Positions 6,061 through 6,951 of a DNA stretch of 6,951 bases are shown piece after piece. The first letter of the stretch is position 1. Each line of letters opens with the position of its first letter. Below the pieces are notes generated by a model, which worked only from the letters and a program-made list of their open reading frames with translations, was not told where the DNA came from and made no database searches. Source of the stretch: Burkholderiales bacterium (lineage in GTDB: Bacteria; Pseudomonadota; Gammaproteobacteria; Burkholderiales; Usitatibacteraceae); assembly GCA_025936275.1 (NCBI GenBank), contig JAICTR010000157.1:1-6951 (forward strand), written 5' to 3'. The translations under genes were made by a program, and so were the position numbers.

Positions 6061-6951
6061 GCGGGCGCGGCGCGCAAGGCTCGCGCTCGCGGCTCATCGT
6101 CGTCTCGAACCGACTGCCATTCGCCTTCCGCCGCGCGCCCGAGGGCGGCTGGATCGCGGAGCCGGGCAGCGGCGGGCTCATCAGCGCACTGATGCCGGTG
6201 CTGCGCGATCGCGGCGGCACGTGGATCGGCTGGCCCGGTGCTCCCGGCGGCGTGCGCGAGTTCTCCTCGGCGTTGAGCGCGGCCGGGTCCGACGCGGGCT
6301 ATCGGCTGGTCGCCGTGCCGCTCGACGAGGACGAGGTCCGCGAGTTCTATCTGGGCTTCGCGAACGAGGTGATCTGGCCGCTCTTCCACGACCTGCCCAC
6401 ATTCTGCAATTTCGATCCCGCGTACTGGCGCACCTACCAGCGCGTGAGCGAGAAGTACGCGCGGGCTGTCGCCTCGCGCAGCCACCGCGGCGACTTCGTC
6501 TGGGTGCACGATTACCATTTGATGAACGTCGGCGCGGAGATGCGCGCGCTCGGCACCGAGGCGCGCCTCGGCTTCTTCCTGCACATCCCGTTTCCCGCGC
6601 CCGACATCTTCATGAAGCTTCCGTGGAGGAAGCCCCTCCTCGAGGCGCTGCTGCAGTACGACCTCGTGGGCTTCCAGACCGCGCGCGACCGGCGCAACTT
6701 CCTCGCCTGCGTGGACGCGCTGCTCCCCGGCACGCGCCACGAGCGGCGCGTGCGCGTCGGCGCCTTCCCCATCAGCATCGACGTCGACACCATCGTGCGC
6801 CAGGCGGCCTCCACCGAGGTCACGCGCAAGGCCGCCGAGCTGCACCGGCTGTTGCCGCACCGCACGCTCGTGCTGGGGATCGACCGGCTCGACTACACCA
6901 AAGGCATCCCGCACAGGCTGCAGGCGTTCCACGAGCTGCTGCAGCGCTGTC
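6057..6951 (+). CDS. otsA: Trehalose-6-phosphate synthase OtsA (3' truncated by window end)
   Basis: OtsA transfers glucose from a nucleotide sugar (usually UDP-glucose) to glucose-6-phosphate, forming trehalose-6-phosphate, the substrate of the neighbouring OtsB. The window holds 298 residues of a protein usually around 460-500 long, cut off by the window and not broken. GT20 signatures are all visible: LIVVSNRLP (residues 13-21), the GSGGLISAL nucleotide-sugar loop (37-45), WIGWPG (56-61), WVHDYHLM (149-156), GFFLHIPFPAPDIF (172-185), YDLVGFQT (201-208) and IDRLDYTKGI (275-284). Arg277 and Lys282 correspond to the phosphate-contacting Arg262 and Lys267 of E. coli OtsA, and His151 to His154. 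The start is TTG at 6057, in frame, with GGAG 7 bases upstream and a TTGA overlap with the otsB stop. The nucleotide-sugar preference cannot be judged from this part. Confidence 0.95.
   Translation, partial: MSGRGAQGSRSRLIVVSNRLPFAFRRAPEGGWIAEPGSGGLISALMPVLRDRGGTWIGWPGAPGGVREFSSALSAAGSDAGYRLVAVPLDEDEVREFYLGFANEVIWPLFHDLPTFCNFDPAYWRTYQRVSEKYARAVASRSHRGDFVWVHDYHLMNVGAEMRALGTEARLGFFLHIPFPAPDIFMKLPWRKPLLEALLQYDLVGFQTARDRRNFLACVDALLPGTRHERRVRVGAFPISIDVDTIVRQAASTEVTRKAAELHRLLPHRTLVLGIDRLDYTKGIPHRLQAFHELLQRC

Noticed and set aside
5886..6932. A 348-codon open frame on the minus strand opposite otsB and otsA
   Set aside because: It is fully antisense to two conserved trehalose genes and shows no motif; the open length follows from GC-rich third positions of the real genes.

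Overview
The window is GC-rich (roughly two thirds G+C, strong G/C at third codon positions) and densely coded, typical of a proteobacterial chromosome. The gene set (sulfite-oxidase-family molybdoenzyme, crotonase, EamA permease, ketopantoate-reductase-like enzyme, otsB-otsA) would fit a high-GC betaproteobacterium, but that placement is an inference from gene content. I see no rRNA, tRNA, CRISPR array, transposase, attachment site or replication origin. It reads as an ordinary chromosomal segment cut through a gene at each end.

Layout. Positions 1-725 (+) hold the 3' part of a molybdopterin-dependent oxidoreductase with a lipobox-like N-terminus. At 763-1152 (+) follows a small unrecognised protein, possibly of the dimeric alpha/beta-barrel type. 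It meets, tail to tail with only 4 bp between, a three-gene minus-strand cluster read from right to left: a ketopantoate-reductase-like oxidoreductase (4010-2946), an EamA/DMT permease (2886-1978) and a crotonase-fold protein (1933-1157). A 223-bp divergent intergenic region (4011-4233) separates this cluster from a secreted HAF-repeat protein on the plus strand (4234-5187). An 81-bp gap with a possible -10 element then leads into the trehalose operon: otsB (5269-6060) and otsA (6057 to the window end, incomplete). These two genes overlap in TTGA, so otsA starts with TTG.

How the genes work together. OtsA makes trehalose-6-phosphate and OtsB dephosphorylates it to trehalose, an osmolyte and stress protectant; this is the one clear pathway here. 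The minus-strand cluster may be a small metabolic/transport operon, but its substrate cannot be read from the sequence. Both its enzymes lack residues that define the textbook activities of their families (both catalytic glutamates of enoyl-CoA hydratase; the PanE Asn180 equivalent), so the usual names should be used only as fold names.

I found no convincing undescribed multi-gene system. The items most worth a second look are the glutamate-less crotonase, the atypical reductase, the seven-unit HAF-repeat protein (a candidate seven-bladed propeller) and the small protein next to the molybdoenzyme. The many long overlapping open frames are best explained by high GC.
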